NCBI RefSeq assembly: GCF_009380215.1
Contig: NZ_WHUG01000024.1
Span: 1-50,595, forward strand
DNA length: 50,595 bases
Direction of reading: 5' to 3'
From: Rugamonas aquatica
GTDB lineage: Bacteria; Pseudomonadota; Gammaproteobacteria; Burkholderiales; Burkholderiaceae_D
Part shown: piece by piece, positions 8,089 through 16,952 of the stretch
Layout of the letters: each line of letters begins with the position of its first letter
Position numbering within the stretch: the stretch's first letter is position 1
Made by a program: the position numbers and the translations under genes
The notes under the pieces: generated by a model
Told to the model about the DNA's origin: nothing
The model's database searches: none
What the model saw: only the letters and a program-made list of their open reading frames with translations

Positions 8089-8116
8089 TTATCGTAATGC
8101 AGTAAGAAATTATCGT
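8089..8116. promoter_or_regulatory. Candidate HTH operator: two TTATCGT direct repeats
   Basis: TTATCGT occurs at 8089-8095 and 8110-8116 on the plus strand, 21 bases apart, which is two helical turns. The repeats lie just upstream of the DUF2975 start (8086), where an autoregulator would bind. The assignment to the HTH protein is inference from position and spacing. Confidence 0.35.
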
Positions 8117-8145
8117 TTTACATTAAAACTTTGTTGTAATATATT
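8117..8145 (+). promoter_or_regulatory. Sigma-70 promoter for the lipoprotein hydrolase gene
   Basis: TTTACA at 8117-8122 and TATATT at 8140-8145 are separated by 17 bases, close to the sigma-70 consensus, in an AT-rich stretch that contrasts with the GC-rich surroundings. The start codon at 8167 follows after a TGGAG ribosome binding site at 8155-8159. Confidence 0.5.
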
Positions 8146-8166
8146 GTACATTCACTGGAGATCTTT

Positions 8167-9000
8167 ATGAAACTCATATTGGCGATGATGGCGGTTTTGT
8201 TGTCTGGATGTGCGATGCAGATCGGCGAGGGCAGCATCGTGCGGCCGGACCGCGCCGGCGCGGTGCTGCCGCCCGGCCGGGTCGGCGATGGCGGCGCGAC
8301 CGCCTACAAACTGGCGCCGCTGACGCTGGCGGCGGACGACGCGCAACTGGCCGGCGTCAGCGCCAGCGGCGAGGGCAATGCGCTGACGGTGCTCTACTTC
8401 GGCGGCAACGGCTTCCACCTGGACCAGCATGGCGACCATGTGCTGGCCGCCGTCGCGCCGTGCCGCGCCGACGTGGTGATGATCGATTATCGCGGCTACG
8501 GCCGCAGCACCGGCGTGCCGACCATCGCCACGCTGAAGGCCGACGCGCTGCGCGAATTCGATATGGTCAACGCGCAGGCGCCGGGCCGGGTGATCGTGCA
8601 CGGGCAATCGCTGGGCAGCTTCATCGCCGCCTACGTGGCGCAGCAGCGTCCCGCCGTGCGCGGGCTGGTGCTGGAATCGACCACCACCAATGCGCGCGAC
8701 TGGGCCAACAATATGATGCCGTGGTATGCGTGGCCGTTCGTGCGGGTGGAGCTGAGCGAATCGCTGAAGGGAATAGACAACGTGGCGTCGGCGTCGGGCT
8801 ACGCCGGGCCGGCGCTGGTGCTGGAGGGAGACGACGACGAGGTTACGCCGCCACGCCTGGCGCGCAAGGTGTACGACGCCTTGCCGACGCCGTCCAAGCG
8901 CATGGTGATGGTGCCGGGCGCCGGACACAATGGCGTGCTGTCCAGCGCCGCGGTGCGGCCGGCCTACTGCGAGTTCGTGCAGCAGCTGGCGGCTAAATAG
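8167..9000 (+). CDS. Alpha/beta hydrolase lipoprotein
   Basis: A 277-residue alpha/beta hydrolase tethered by lipid. The N-terminus has a lipobox LLSGC, with Cys15 as the modified residue. The core shows GGNGFHLDQ, the strand MIDYRGYGRSTG, the nucleophile elbow GQSLG with Ser148, the acid Asp224 in EGDDDEVTP and His254 in GAGHNG, a complete Ser-Asp-His triad. It resembles the serine-hydrolase group around YfhR/BEM46-like proteins (ABHD13 type). The substrate is unknown; an ester or acyl substrate at the membrane is likely. It starts behind TGGAG. Its stop abuts the convergent downstream gene with almost no gap. Confidence 0.87.
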   Translation: MKLILAMMAVLLSGCAMQIGEGSIVRPDRAGAVLPPGRVGDGGATAYKLAPLTLAADDAQLAGVSASGEGNALTVLYFGGNGFHLDQHGDHVLAAVAPCRADVVMIDYRGYGRSTGVPTIATLKADALREFDMVNAQAPGRVIVHGQSLGSFIAAYVAQQRPAVRGLVLESTTTNARDWANNMMPWYAWPFVRVELSESLKGIDNVASASGYAGPALVLEGDDDEVTPPRLARKVYDALPTPSKRMVMVPGAGHNGVLSSAAVRPAYCEFVQQLAAK

Positions 9001-9001
9001 T

Positions 9002-9535
9002 TTATTTAATATCGAAGATATCGATAGGGCGCGGCACCGGCTTCTGGGTGCGGCGCCAGCGCACCAGCAGCACGCCGTAGCAGGCGTAGAAGCCGGCCAG
9101 CAAACCAAACAGCACGGCCGTCAGCGGGTTGCCGACGAAATCGGGATCGAGCGGCAGATGGTCGTGCATGTGCAGGTAGGCTTCGAATAGGCGGTAGATC
9201 AGGCGGCTGATGAACAGCATCGCCACCAGCAGGCCGAGGCGGCGGTTGGGCGTGTAGAAGAAGCCCTCGGCCGTGTTCTCCAGCCGGGTCAGTTGCATAT
9301 TGCGGTAGCCCAGCGCGGCGCCGACGGCGGCGCCGATCACCAGCGCGCCGAAAGCTTCCCATTTGCCCAGCAGCGTCGCCGCCAGTACGCCCAGCAGCGC
9401 GGACATCGCGCCCGCCGCCAGGTAGTGGCGCCACAGTTCCGAGCGGGTGCGGCCCATCAGGCGTTTCAGGCGCGAGTAGATGCGCCAGATGGCCAAAGGC
9501 ACCAGCAGCAACAGGACGATAGTAGGCATATCCAT
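9002..9535 (-). CDS. Conserved membrane protein (DUF1453/CcdC-like)
   Basis: A protein of about 177 residues with an N-terminal helix (TIVLLLLVPLAIWRIY) and three more hydrophobic segments: AGAMSALLGVLAATLL, LGLLVAMLFISRLIY and TAVLFGLLAGFYACYGVLL. The loop YRNMQLTRLENTAEGFFYTP before a helix is typical of small bacterial membrane proteins related to DUF1453/CcdC. I recognise the pattern but not a demonstrated function. The ATG at 9535 is preferred over an in-frame TTG at 9547 because GGAA lies at a reasonable distance; another ATG is at 9529. It is a single gene facing the hydrolase lipoprotein. Confidence 0.75.
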   Translation of the reverse strand: MDMPTIVLLLLVPLAIWRIYSRLKRLMGRTRSELWRHYLAAGAMSALLGVLAATLLGKWEAFGALVIGAAVGAALGYRNMQLTRLENTAEGFFYTPNRRLGLLVAMLFISRLIYRLFEAYLHMHDHLPLDPDFVGNPLTAVLFGLLAGFYACYGVLLVRWRRTQKPVPRPIDIFDIK

Positions 9536-9606
9536 AAGCGATTCCAACGGCGAAATTCAAAGAACAGCGATTGTACGCCACTCCGCCTTTCCCCCACAGC
9601 GTTACA

Positions 9607-9641
9607 GATTGTCACCCAATATCCTGCATTGATTGACAATC
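9607..9641. promoter_or_regulatory. Inverted repeat upstream of the S9 peptidase gene
   Basis: GATTGTCA at 9607-9614 and TGACAATC at 9634-9641 are exact reverse complements with a 19-base spacer, a plausible dimeric repressor or activator site. It lies 60-95 bases before the peptidase start, in the 165-base gap between divergent genes. Confidence 0.3.
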
Positions 9642-9700
9642 ACGGATAGCATAAGCAAACTGATCCGCAGCAGCCTCGCTTCTGGACCGAAAGGACTTCC

Positions 9701-12160
9701 ATGAACAAACCGTTACCCCTGCTGCCCCTGAATCTGGGTTTGATGGCCGCCTCGCCGCAGACCGGCGCACAGGAAGGCGGCTACCGCCTGCCGCCCGCCG
9801 CCCTGATGGAGATCGTCGACGCCCCGCGCGCACCGGCCCTCAGCCTGAGCCCCCAACGCAACCTGGCCGCCGTGGTGCAGACGCCGCCGCTGCCCGGCAT
9901 CGCCGAAGTGGCGCAGCCGGAGCTCAAGCTGGCCGGCCTGCGCATTAACCCGCGCACCTGTTCCTCTTCACGCTTCGCCTTCGGCACCGATCTTGGTCTG
10001 CTCGATATCGCCACGCAAAAGGAAAGCCGCATCCGCGGGCTGCCGCGCGCGCTGCGCCTGGCGGACCTGGCCTGGTCGCCGGACCAGCGCTACCTGGCTT
10101 TCTCGCACGTAGCCTACAAGGGCGAGCGCGGATCGGTGGAGCTGTGGCTGGTGGATATCGCCGCGCGCAAGGCGTCGCGGCTGTCGGCCCAGCCGCTGTC
10201 GGCGGTGCTGACGCGTGGCTTCAACTGGCTGCCCGACAGCAGCGGTTTGCTGGTGCACTGGCGTCCGGCCGGCATCGGCAAGGCGCCCGTGTCGGATGGG
10301 ATTCCGACCGGTCCGATCCAGCAGGACAGCGATCCCGGTGGCTCGCTGCGCCAGCTGCGCACCTATCAGGATCTGCTGAAGAACGAGGCCGATGCGCGCC
10401 TGTTCGAGTACTACGTGACGGTGCAGATGGTGCTGCTGGACCTGCACGGCAAGGGGCGGCCCATCGGCGAGCCGGGGCAGTTCTCGCGCACCTCGCTGGC
10501 GCCGGGCGGCCAGTATCTGCTGACGCAAAGCGTGACGCGGCCGTACTCGTACATCGTGCCCGCCTCCAGTTTCGGCGAGCGGGTGGAAGTGCGCGACCTG
10601 CACGGCGCGGTGCTGCACACGGTGGCCCTGCTGCCGCTGGAGGAGGGCCTGCCGCCGGGGAATGACGCCGTGTCCGAAGGCGTGCGCCATGTGTCGTGGC
10701 GCGCCGACGCGCCGGCCACGCTGGTGTGGACCGAGGCGCAGGATGGCGGCGATCCGGCCCGTCCGGTGATCGACAACATCCGCGACCTGGTCTACCAGCA
10801 CGCGGCGCCGTTCCGCGAACCGCCGCTGGTGCTGGCGCGGCTGACGATGCGCTACGCCGGCATCGCCTGGGGCCGTGGCGATGTCGCGCTGATCAACGAG
10901 CGCTGGCACAAGACGCGGGATTACAAGCAGTGGATGATACAGCCCGACCATCTGTCCACGCCGCCGGAGCTGATCTACGCCGGTTCGTACGAAGACCGCT
11001 ACAACAGCCCCGGTTCGCCGGTGATGCGGGCCGACGGCAGCGGCTTCCCGCGCCTGCTGATCGGCCCCGGCACCACGCTGTTGCTGGATGGCGCAGGCGC
11101 CACGCCGGAAGGCGACCGTCCCTTCATCGATCGACTGAGCCTGACCACCAAGAACAAGGAGCGCCTGTTCCAGAGCGCCGCGCCGTATTTTGAAAACGTG
11201 GCGGCGGTGCTGAACGACGAAGGCACGCTGCTGCTGACGACGCGCGAATCGCCGACGGAACGGCCGAACTACTATCTGCGCGACCTGACCAAGCCGGAAC
11301 ACCGTCAACTGACGGCGCTGACCAGCTACCCGCATCCGACGCCGCAGCTGAAGGATGTGCACAAGGAGCAGATCCGCTACCCGCGCAACGACGGCGTCGA
11401 GCTGACGGCCACGCTGATGCTGCCGCCCGGTTACGACGCCGTCCGCGACGGCCCGCTGCCGCTGCTGATGTGGGCTTATCCGCAGGAGTTCAAATCGGCC
11501 GGCGCGGCCAGCCAGACCACCGGTTCGCCGTACCGCTTCAACGCGGTCAGCTACTGGGGGCCGGCGGCCTTTCTGGCGATGGGGTACGCGGTGCTGGACA
11601 ATCCATCCTTCCCCATCGTCGGCTCGGGCGAGGAGGAGCCGAACGACAGCTATCTGCCGCAGTTGGTGGCGGACGCCCAGGCGGCGGTGGACGAGGTGGT
11701 GCGGCGCGGCGTGGCCGACCGTCACCGCATCGCCATCGGCGGCCATTCGTATGGTGCTTTCATGACGGGCAATCTGCTGGCGCATACGCGTCTGTTCAGG
11801 GCCGGCATCGCGCGCAGCGGCGCTTACAACCGCACGCTGACGCCGTTCGGCTTCCAGTCGGAGGAGCGGCCGTTCTGGCAGGCGCAGGCGGTGTATCAGG
11901 CGATGTCGCCGTTTAATAACGCCGACAAGATCAAGGATGCGATGCTGTTGATCCACGGCGCGGAGGACAGCAACTCCGGCACCTTCCCCTTGCAGAGCGA
12001 GCGCATGTTCCAGGCCATCAAAGGCCTGGGCGGCACGGCGCGGCTGGTGATGCTGCCGAACGAGTCGCACGCCTACCGCGCGCGCGAATCCATCCTGCAC
12101 ATGCTGTATGAAACCAATGCGTGGCTGGACAAATACGTCAGGCACGCCAAGCCGGCGTAG
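9701..12160 (+). CDS. S9 family prolyl oligopeptidase-type serine peptidase
   Basis: An 819-residue peptidase with a beta-propeller-like N-terminal part (WSPDQRYLAFS, LAPGGQYLLTQS repeats) and a C-terminal alpha/beta hydrolase domain from about residue 540. The triad is Ser683 in GGHSYGAF, Asp756 in HGAEDSNSG and His790 in NESHAYRA. A WAYPQEFKSA segment before the catalytic domain and the GGHSYGAFM elbow are typical of the glutamyl-endopeptidase-like S9D group; it should cut peptides. The N-terminus is Leu-rich (LPLLPLNLGLMAAS) and could be a weak signal peptide ending near TGAQ, so a periplasmic location is likely but not certain. The ATG follows AAAGGA. A 39-residue Pro-rich reading frame follows. 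Confidence 0.9.
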   Translation: MNKPLPLLPLNLGLMAASPQTGAQEGGYRLPPAALMEIVDAPRAPALSLSPQRNLAAVVQTPPLPGIAEVAQPELKLAGLRINPRTCSSSRFAFGTDLGLLDIATQKESRIRGLPRALRLADLAWSPDQRYLAFSHVAYKGERGSVELWLVDIAARKASRLSAQPLSAVLTRGFNWLPDSSGLLVHWRPAGIGKAPVSDGIPTGPIQQDSDPGGSLRQLRTYQDLLKNEADARLFEYYVTVQMVLLDLHGKGRPIGEPGQFSRTSLAPGGQYLLTQSVTRPYSYIVPASSFGERVEVRDLHGAVLHTVALLPLEEGLPPGNDAVSEGVRHVSWRADAPATLVWTEAQDGGDPARPVIDNIRDLVYQHAAPFREPPLVLARLTMRYAGIAWGRGDVALINERWHKTRDYKQWMIQPDHLSTPPELIYAGSYEDRYNSPGSPVMRADGSGFPRLLIGPGTTLLLDGAGATPEGDRPFIDRLSLTTKNKERLFQSAAPYFENVAAVLNDEGTLLLTTRESPTERPNYYLRDLTKPEHRQLTALTSYPHPTPQLKDVHKEQIRYPRNDGVELTATLMLPPGYDAVRDGPLPLLMWAYPQEFKSAGAASQTTGSPYRFNAVSYWGPAAFLAMGYAVLDNPSFPIVGSGEEEPNDSYLPQLVADAQAAVDEVVRRGVADRHRIAIGGHSYGAFMTGNLLAHTRLFRAGIARSGAYNRTLTPFGFQSEERPFWQAQAVYQAMSPFNNADKIKDAMLLIHGAEDSNSGTFPLQSERMFQAIKGLGGTARLVMLPNESHAYRARESILHMLYETNAWLDKYVRHAKPA

Positions 12161-12193
12161 AATGGGGACGTGACTATGACTGGAGTGCCGACC

Positions 12194-12313
12194 ATGGATA
12201 CAGTGACTTCCCACCGCGCCCCCGATCCCGTGCCGGTGGATGATCCGGCGCCGCCGGCCATCCCCCATCCGGTGCCGCAGGACGATCCGGTGCCGGACCA
12301 TAACCCGAGTTAG
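12194..12313 (+). CDS. Small Pro/Asp-rich protein (39 aa)
   Basis: A 39-residue reading frame, ATG at 12194 to TAG at 12311-12313, with TGGAG about nine bases before the start. After a short polar start the product is an imperfect repeat of DPVPVDDPAPP, HPVPQDDPVPD and HNPS. Nearly every third residue is proline and many others are Asp, suggesting an extended, acidic peptide. It has no signal peptide. It lies 33 bases after the S9 peptidase and could be co-transcribed. It is supported by the ribosome binding site and regular composition only; Pro-rich GC-rich DNA can give such frames by chance. Confidence 0.45.
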   Translation: MDTVTSHRAPDPVPVDDPAPPAIPHPVPQDDPVPDHNPS

Positions 12314-12317
12314 CCAC

Positions 12318-12402
12318 ACCGTCGTTCCCGCGTAGGCGGGAACCCATGCTTCACCTGTTCAGATGCGCCGTATGGATTCCCGCCTGCGCGGGAATGACGG
12401 CA
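12318..12402. repeat. Pair of inverted REP-like elements (BIME)
   Basis: Two similar hairpin units face each other between convergent genes. The first contains GTTCCCGCGTAGGCGGGAAC (about 12324-12343) and the second ATTCCCGCCTGCGCGGGAAT (about 12375-12394), each a self-complementary stem, with flanks GTCG and ATGACGG matching in inverted orientation. Such units are scattered in many beta- and gammaproteobacteria between convergent genes and may terminate or stabilise mRNA. Confidence 0.75.
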
Positions 12403-12410
12403 TGTTCGGC

Positions 12411-15400
12411 TTAATCGAAGGCCCAGGTGTAGAGCACGTCCAGCGCGTTGTTGGTGCCGGTCTGGAATTGCAGCGTGATGCGCGGGTTCAGTTTGTATTT
12501 GAGCTTGACCAGGCTGGTCGCCGTGCCCGCACCCTGTTCAAAGCTCAGGTAAGCGCGCGACGACAGGCGCTTGCCCACCGTGACCACTGTGCTCTGCAAG
12601 CCGGTGGCCGCGCCGGCCGAGGTGCCGGCCGCCTGGCTCACGCCCAGTTCATCCACGCCCAAGGCATTCGCCAGCTTGCCCTGGCCGCCGCCGAACAGCG
12701 CGCCCGCCGCTGTACTGAGCAGCGCCATGTCGTTGCCGGCGGTGTTGTCGATGCCGTGGCCCAGCACCAGCCAGGCCAGCTTGTCGCTGTCGGATACGGA
12801 GGGCGTCGACACCAGCTTGGCCACCGGCGCCAGCGCCGTGCCGCGTACTTCCACGCCCGCTTCCACATTGGTCTCGCTGAGCGCTTCGCCTTCCGGGCGG
12901 CGCCGCACGGCGAGGATGTTCAGGCCGGGGTTGTCGTAAGCGCCGGTGAAGTTGATTACGCCGCGGTCGATCGCCAGCTTCTGTCCATACGCCGCATAAG
13001 TGCCGCTGTCCACGCGGATGCTGCCGGTGACGCGCGGCGGCCGGCGGTCGGCCACGCGGATGCGAACGGCGCCGGCCAGCTGGGCGTCCAGGCCTTTGCC
13101 CTTGAGGTGGAAGGCGTCGCCGAGGTCCGCTTCCAGGTCGATATTGAGCGGCTGGCCTTGCGGCGTCTTGACCGGCGCCGCGCCCTTGCCGACGATGACC
13201 ACGTCGTCGCTGAGCGTTGGCGTGTTCTCGCCGGCCAGTTCGATGCTGGCGCGGTCGGCGCGGAATTTGCCGTCCAGCTGGAAGCGTTTGGCGTCGCGCA
13301 CCAGCGTGCTCTGGCCGCTGATGACCAGGATGCGGTCGGGCCGCGCCAGCACTTCCAGTTTGTCGGCGCTGAGTTTGAGGTTCATGGTGGCTTCGTTGCC
13401 GGCGTAGCGTATCCAGCCGTCGGCCTGAGCGTGGCCTTCGGCGCCGTCGAAGGCCAGCTTTTGCAGTTGCAGCTGGTCGCCGCTCAGGCGCGCCTGCAAT
13501 TGGCCGTTGCGCAGCTTGATGCCCTGGTCCAGCCAGTTCAGCACCAGCTTGTCGCCGCTGATGTCGCCGTTCAGCTGCGGTGCGCCGAGGGTGCCGGCGC
13601 CGGTGACGGCCAGCTTCAGCGAGCCGTCGATCTCCAGGCCGGGCTGGCCGGCCAGCGGCGCGAGCCAGGCCAGCGAGCCCATATTGGCGCTGCCGTTCAG
13701 CGTGATGGCGCTGCTGTCGGCCAGGCGGCCGTCGTGCAGCTGGGCGCTGGCGTCGATGCGGGCCTGGCCGGCGCGGGTGCCGTCCAGGTTCAGTTGCAGG
13801 TGCAGCGTGCCGTCGTTGACGTCGACGCGGCCGTCCAGCGTGCGCAGGCCGAGCGGCTGTGGCAGGTCGGCGCCGATGATGGTCAGGTCGCCCTGTTCGC
13901 GGTACACGTGCAGCATGCCGCCGAGGACGGGCGGGCTGCCTTTGCTGGCGGCTTGCAGGTTCAAGCCCCATTCGGCGCCGATGGTCATGCTGCTGCGGAC
14001 GTTGTCGCGCCAGGCGTCGGAGAGTTGGGCCAGGTAGTTGACCGGCACGCCGGCCGCCATGCCTTTGCTGCTCCAGGCGGGGCCGGTTTTCGTCAGGCTG
14101 TCGATGCGGATGCTGCCATCGGGGAGTTTGATGGTGGCGCTGCCCAGTGCGATCTGCTCGGGGTGCAGCAGGCCGGCCACGCCGCTGCCGGCTGGTGCTG
14201 TCAGTTTCAGTTGTGCCGGCGCGGCCAGGGTGAGGGCGAAGCGGCCGCGGTTTTGCAGTGTGTCGATGGCGCCGGTCCAGCTGTCGTTGGCCCAGGAGCC
14301 TTTGACGCGCAAGGCGGCGTCGAAGTCGGCGTTGCTGGCGCTGACTTGCAGCACGTGGCCGCTGCGCGTGCCGCTGGTTTGCAGGCGGGCCTTGTCCAGC
14401 GTCAGGGAAGGCGAGGCGTAGCGGGTGATTTCGATGTCGCTGACCAGTGGCACGTCGGCGTAGGTGTCGGCGTCGGTGCCGCTGTTGCTGCCGCCGCGTG
14501 CGGGTGTGGCGCGTGCGTTGGTGGCCGTTGTCGCCCGGCGGTTCTGCGTCGGTGTGGCGGCGATGGCGGGCGTGGTCGGCGTCGTGGAGGCGGCCATCGC
14601 GATCGTGTTGCCCAGCGTGGCGCTGCCGCGTATCGTGCCGATCTGCTGTTGGCCCGGTGCGCGCAGGTTGCTGCCGTCCAGCGTGAGCGCAAGCGCCGGC
14701 TTGGCGCTGGTGCCGGACAAGGTGCCGCTGGCGCGCAGTGCCCCCGCGAACTGCGGTCCCAGCGCGGCCAGTTGCGGCGCGTTGAGTTTCCATTCCAGCT
14801 TGTCGAGCGCGCTGCCGAAACTGCCCTTGGCTTGCAGGCTGTTGGTCGCCAGTCGCAGGTCGATGTCGGCGTTGCTGATGCTGTTCTTGTCGGCGTTGAG
14901 TTTTGCGTAGCCGCTCAAGGGCGCGTTGGCGAAAGTCGATGGCTGCAAGGTCAGGTTCAGGCCTGCGCGCCAGTCGGCGGCCAGCCGGGCGTCGGCCGTG
15001 AATCCGGCGTTGATGGAGCCCGCCTGCGCCGCGCCGAATGCGGCGGGATTCAGGCGCTGTATGCTGCCGTTCATTTTCAGCTCGGGCGTTTTCTTCGCGC
15101 CGGCCAGTGCGATGTCGCCGCTGGCGTGGATCAGGCTATCCGGCGCGGGGCGCTTGGCGGAGGCCAGGCCCAGGCCTTTGGCGTCGGCCTCGAAGCTGGT
15201 GCGTGGCGCATCCATGGTGCCGCTGACGATGCCGCTGGCGTTGACCGCGCCGATCAAATCGGCGGCCAGTGCGGACAGTTGGCGCGCGTCGATTTTCCAG
15301 CGCAGCTGTTCGCCCGCCGCGCCGAAGCTGCCGCTGATGTCGGCGGTGTTCTGCGCCATCGCCAGGTGTGCATCGACGCCGCTGATGTGCTTTGCGTCGG

Positions 15401-16952
15401 CATTCAGCTTGCCGCTGCCGGACAGGGTCTGGCCTGCGAGCTTGCTGGCCTTGAGGTCGAAGCCTGCCGCCACCTGCCATGCGGGGGCGATGTGGCCGCT
15501 GGCGTTGATGTCGGCGTTCAGGTCGGCGATCGGCAGGGCTGGGCCGAGCGCGGACGGGTCAAAGTGTTCGGCGCGCAGTTTGGCGCTGAATTCCTGCTTG
15601 TCCTTCAGGCTGGCCTGGCCGGTGGCGGTGATGCTGCCTTTCTTCGCCAGCAGGCGCGCCTGGTGCAATTGCAGCACGGCGTTGGCCAGCGTGGCTTGCA
15701 GGTCGAGGCGCAGGCCGTCCTGCGCGAGTTTGGCGTCCAGCGTTTGTTTGGTGGGCGTGCTGGCCAGCGTGATGTCGCCGGCGACGGCGGTTTTGTTGAT
15801 GCTGCTGTGGATGTTCTTCAGGTCGAAGCGGTCGGTGTGCAGTATGAACTGTGCGGCGTCGATGCCGGCTTCGGGGCCGCTGCGCTTGACGTGGCCGCCG
15901 CCGGTGAAACGTCCCGCCTGGCCCAGGTCGAGCAGGACGTTTTCCAGTGTGGACGCGGTCAGGGTGCCGGCCAGCTTGCCGCTGAAGGTTTGCAGGGGCA
16001 GGCCTTGCTGGTCCAGTGGCGCGGCCTTGTCCTGGTTTAGCAGGGCGAATTGGCCGGAGAGCTTTTGGTCGGGAGTGATGGCGGCGTTGAGTTTGAGGCT
16101 GAACTTCGCCTGCGGCCAGCCGGGGTCGAAGCCGGCCGGGTCGAGATCGCGGCCGCTCAGGTCGAGCGCGCGCAGGATGACGGGATCGAACGGCGCCAAC
16201 GCGGCGCTGGCATTGCCGCTGGCGCCATTGGCGCTGCCCTGGGCTTTCAGTGTGATCAGCGCGAGGTTGCCGCCGGCTTCCAGCGACAGCTGCGCGTTGC
16301 CGCTTGCCGGTGCGGCCTTGGCTTGCGCCAGCGAGGCCTTGCCCTGCAGCGCGAACGGCTTGTCGGCGCCGATGGTCAGGTCGGCCTTCACGTTGCCGAA
16401 CGCCGTCTGCGCGCTGGCGTCTTCCAGGTGCCAGCTGCTCTTGTCGCCGTATAGTTTGAAGCGCAGGCGTTCGATGACGTCGCTGCCGGTGGCGCTGCTC
16501 AAGGTCAGCTTGTCGAGCCGGGCGTCGGACAGGCTGAGACGGAAGGGCGCCGCCAGCGATGCCGGCATCTTGGCCGGCTCCGACGGGCCGAGGCTGCGCA
16601 CCGTCAGCGCCGCCACGTGCAGTTCGCTGATCGACAGGCCTTCCGAAAAATACTGCAACGGCGACCAGTTGATATCGATGTTGTCGGCGGTGATGACGCT
16701 GTCCTTGCTGCGGTACACCAGCCGGTCGATGTGCATGCGGTGGTACAGCGATCCGCTCACGCCCGTCACGGACACCTGCCCGCCGCTGGCGTTGGAGATG
16801 CGCTGCACCAGCTGCTGCAAGGTCGATTCGCGGCCCAGCAGCCAGACGGCGCCGGCCAGCACGGCCACCAGCACCGCCAGCGTTATCAGCACGCGGCGCG
16901 GCCAGCGGCGGCGCGCGGGGGCGGCCGTAGGATTGTCTTTGTTGTCAGCCAT
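12411..16952 (-). CDS. tamB: Translocation/assembly module protein TamB
   Basis: A 1,513-residue TamB-type protein (longer than the about 1,260 of E. coli). A basic start (RRRWPRR) and one membrane helix at residues 21-40 anchor it in the inner membrane. The rest is a very long series of short beta strands typical of the AsmA-like/TamB bridge, with repeats around TLSGSGKLNADAKHISGV and LSGYAKLNADKNSISNADID. The C-terminal domain (DUF490) ends LKYKLNPRITLQFQTGTNNA and Phe-Asp. TamB spans the periplasm and works with TamA in outer-membrane protein assembly; TamB-like proteins are also linked to phospholipid transport. Its ATG overlaps the tamA stop by one base (TGATG). A Thr/Ala/Arg-rich insert near residues 785-825 breaks the regular strands. 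Confidence 0.93.
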   Translation of the reverse strand: MADNKDNPTAAPARRRWPRRVLITLAVLVAVLAGAVWLLGRESTLQQLVQRISNASGGQVSVTGVSGSLYHRMHIDRLVYRSKDSVITADNIDINWSPLQYFSEGLSISELHVAALTVRSLGPSEPAKMPASLAAPFRLSLSDARLDKLTLSSATGSDVIERLRFKLYGDKSSWHLEDASAQTAFGNVKADLTIGADKPFALQGKASLAQAKAAPASGNAQLSLEAGGNLALITLKAQGSANGASGNASAALAPFDPVILRALDLSGRDLDPAGFDPGWPQAKFSLKLNAAITPDQKLSGQFALLNQDKAAPLDQQGLPLQTFSGKLAGTLTASTLENVLLDLGQAGRFTGGGHVKRSGPEAGIDAAQFILHTDRFDLKNIHSSINKTAVAGDITLASTPTKQTLDAKLAQDGLRLDLQATLANAVLQLHQARLLAKKGSITATGQASLKDKQEFSAKLRAEHFDPSALGPALPIADLNADINASGHIAPAWQVAAGFDLKASKLAGQTLSGSGKLNADAKHISGVDAHLAMAQNTADISGSFGAAGEQLRWKIDARQLSALAADLIGAVNASGIVSGTMDAPRTSFEADAKGLGLASAKRPAPDSLIHASGDIALAGAKKTPELKMNGSIQRLNPAAFGAAQAGSINAGFTADARLAADWRAGLNLTLQPSTFANAPLSGYAKLNADKNSISNADIDLRLATNSLQAKGSFGSALDKLEWKLNAPQLAALGPQFAGALRASGTLSGTSAKPALALTLDGSNLRAPGQQQIGTIRGSATLGNTIAMAASTTPTTPAIAATPTQNRRATTATNARATPARGGSNSGTDADTYADVPLVSDIEITRYASPSLTLDKARLQTSGTRSGHVLQVSASNADFDAALRVKGSWANDSWTGAIDTLQNRGRFALTLAAPAQLKLTAPAGSGVAGLLHPEQIALGSATIKLPDGSIRIDSLTKTGPAWSSKGMAAGVPVNYLAQLSDAWRDNVRSSMTIGAEWGLNLQAASKGSPPVLGGMLHVYREQGDLTIIGADLPQPLGLRTLDGRVDVNDGTLHLQLNLDGTRAGQARIDASAQLHDGRLADSSAITLNGSANMGSLAWLAPLAGQPGLEIDGSLKLAVTGAGTLGAPQLNGDISGDKLVLNWLDQGIKLRNGQLQARLSGDQLQLQKLAFDGAEGHAQADGWIRYAGNEATMNLKLSADKLEVLARPDRILVISGQSTLVRDAKRFQLDGKFRADRASIELAGENTPTLSDDVVIVGKGAAPVKTPQGQPLNIDLEADLGDAFHLKGKGLDAQLAGAVRIRVADRRPPRVTGSIRVDSGTYAAYGQKLAIDRGVINFTGAYDNPGLNILAVRRRPEGEALSETNVEAGVEVRGTALAPVAKLVSTPSVSDSDKLAWLVLGHGIDNTAGNDMALLSTAAGALFGGGQGKLANALGVDELGVSQAAGTSAGAATGLQSTVVTVGKRLSSRAYLSFEQGAGTATSLVKLKYKLNPRITLQFQTGTNNALDVLYTWAFD

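Noticed and set aside
12363..16040. Very long open frame on the plus strand opposite tamB (over 1,200 codons)
   Set aside because: It is opposite a complete TamB with family features, its product is Gln/Arg/Ala/Val noise without domains, and GC-rich codons commonly leave such antisense frames open.
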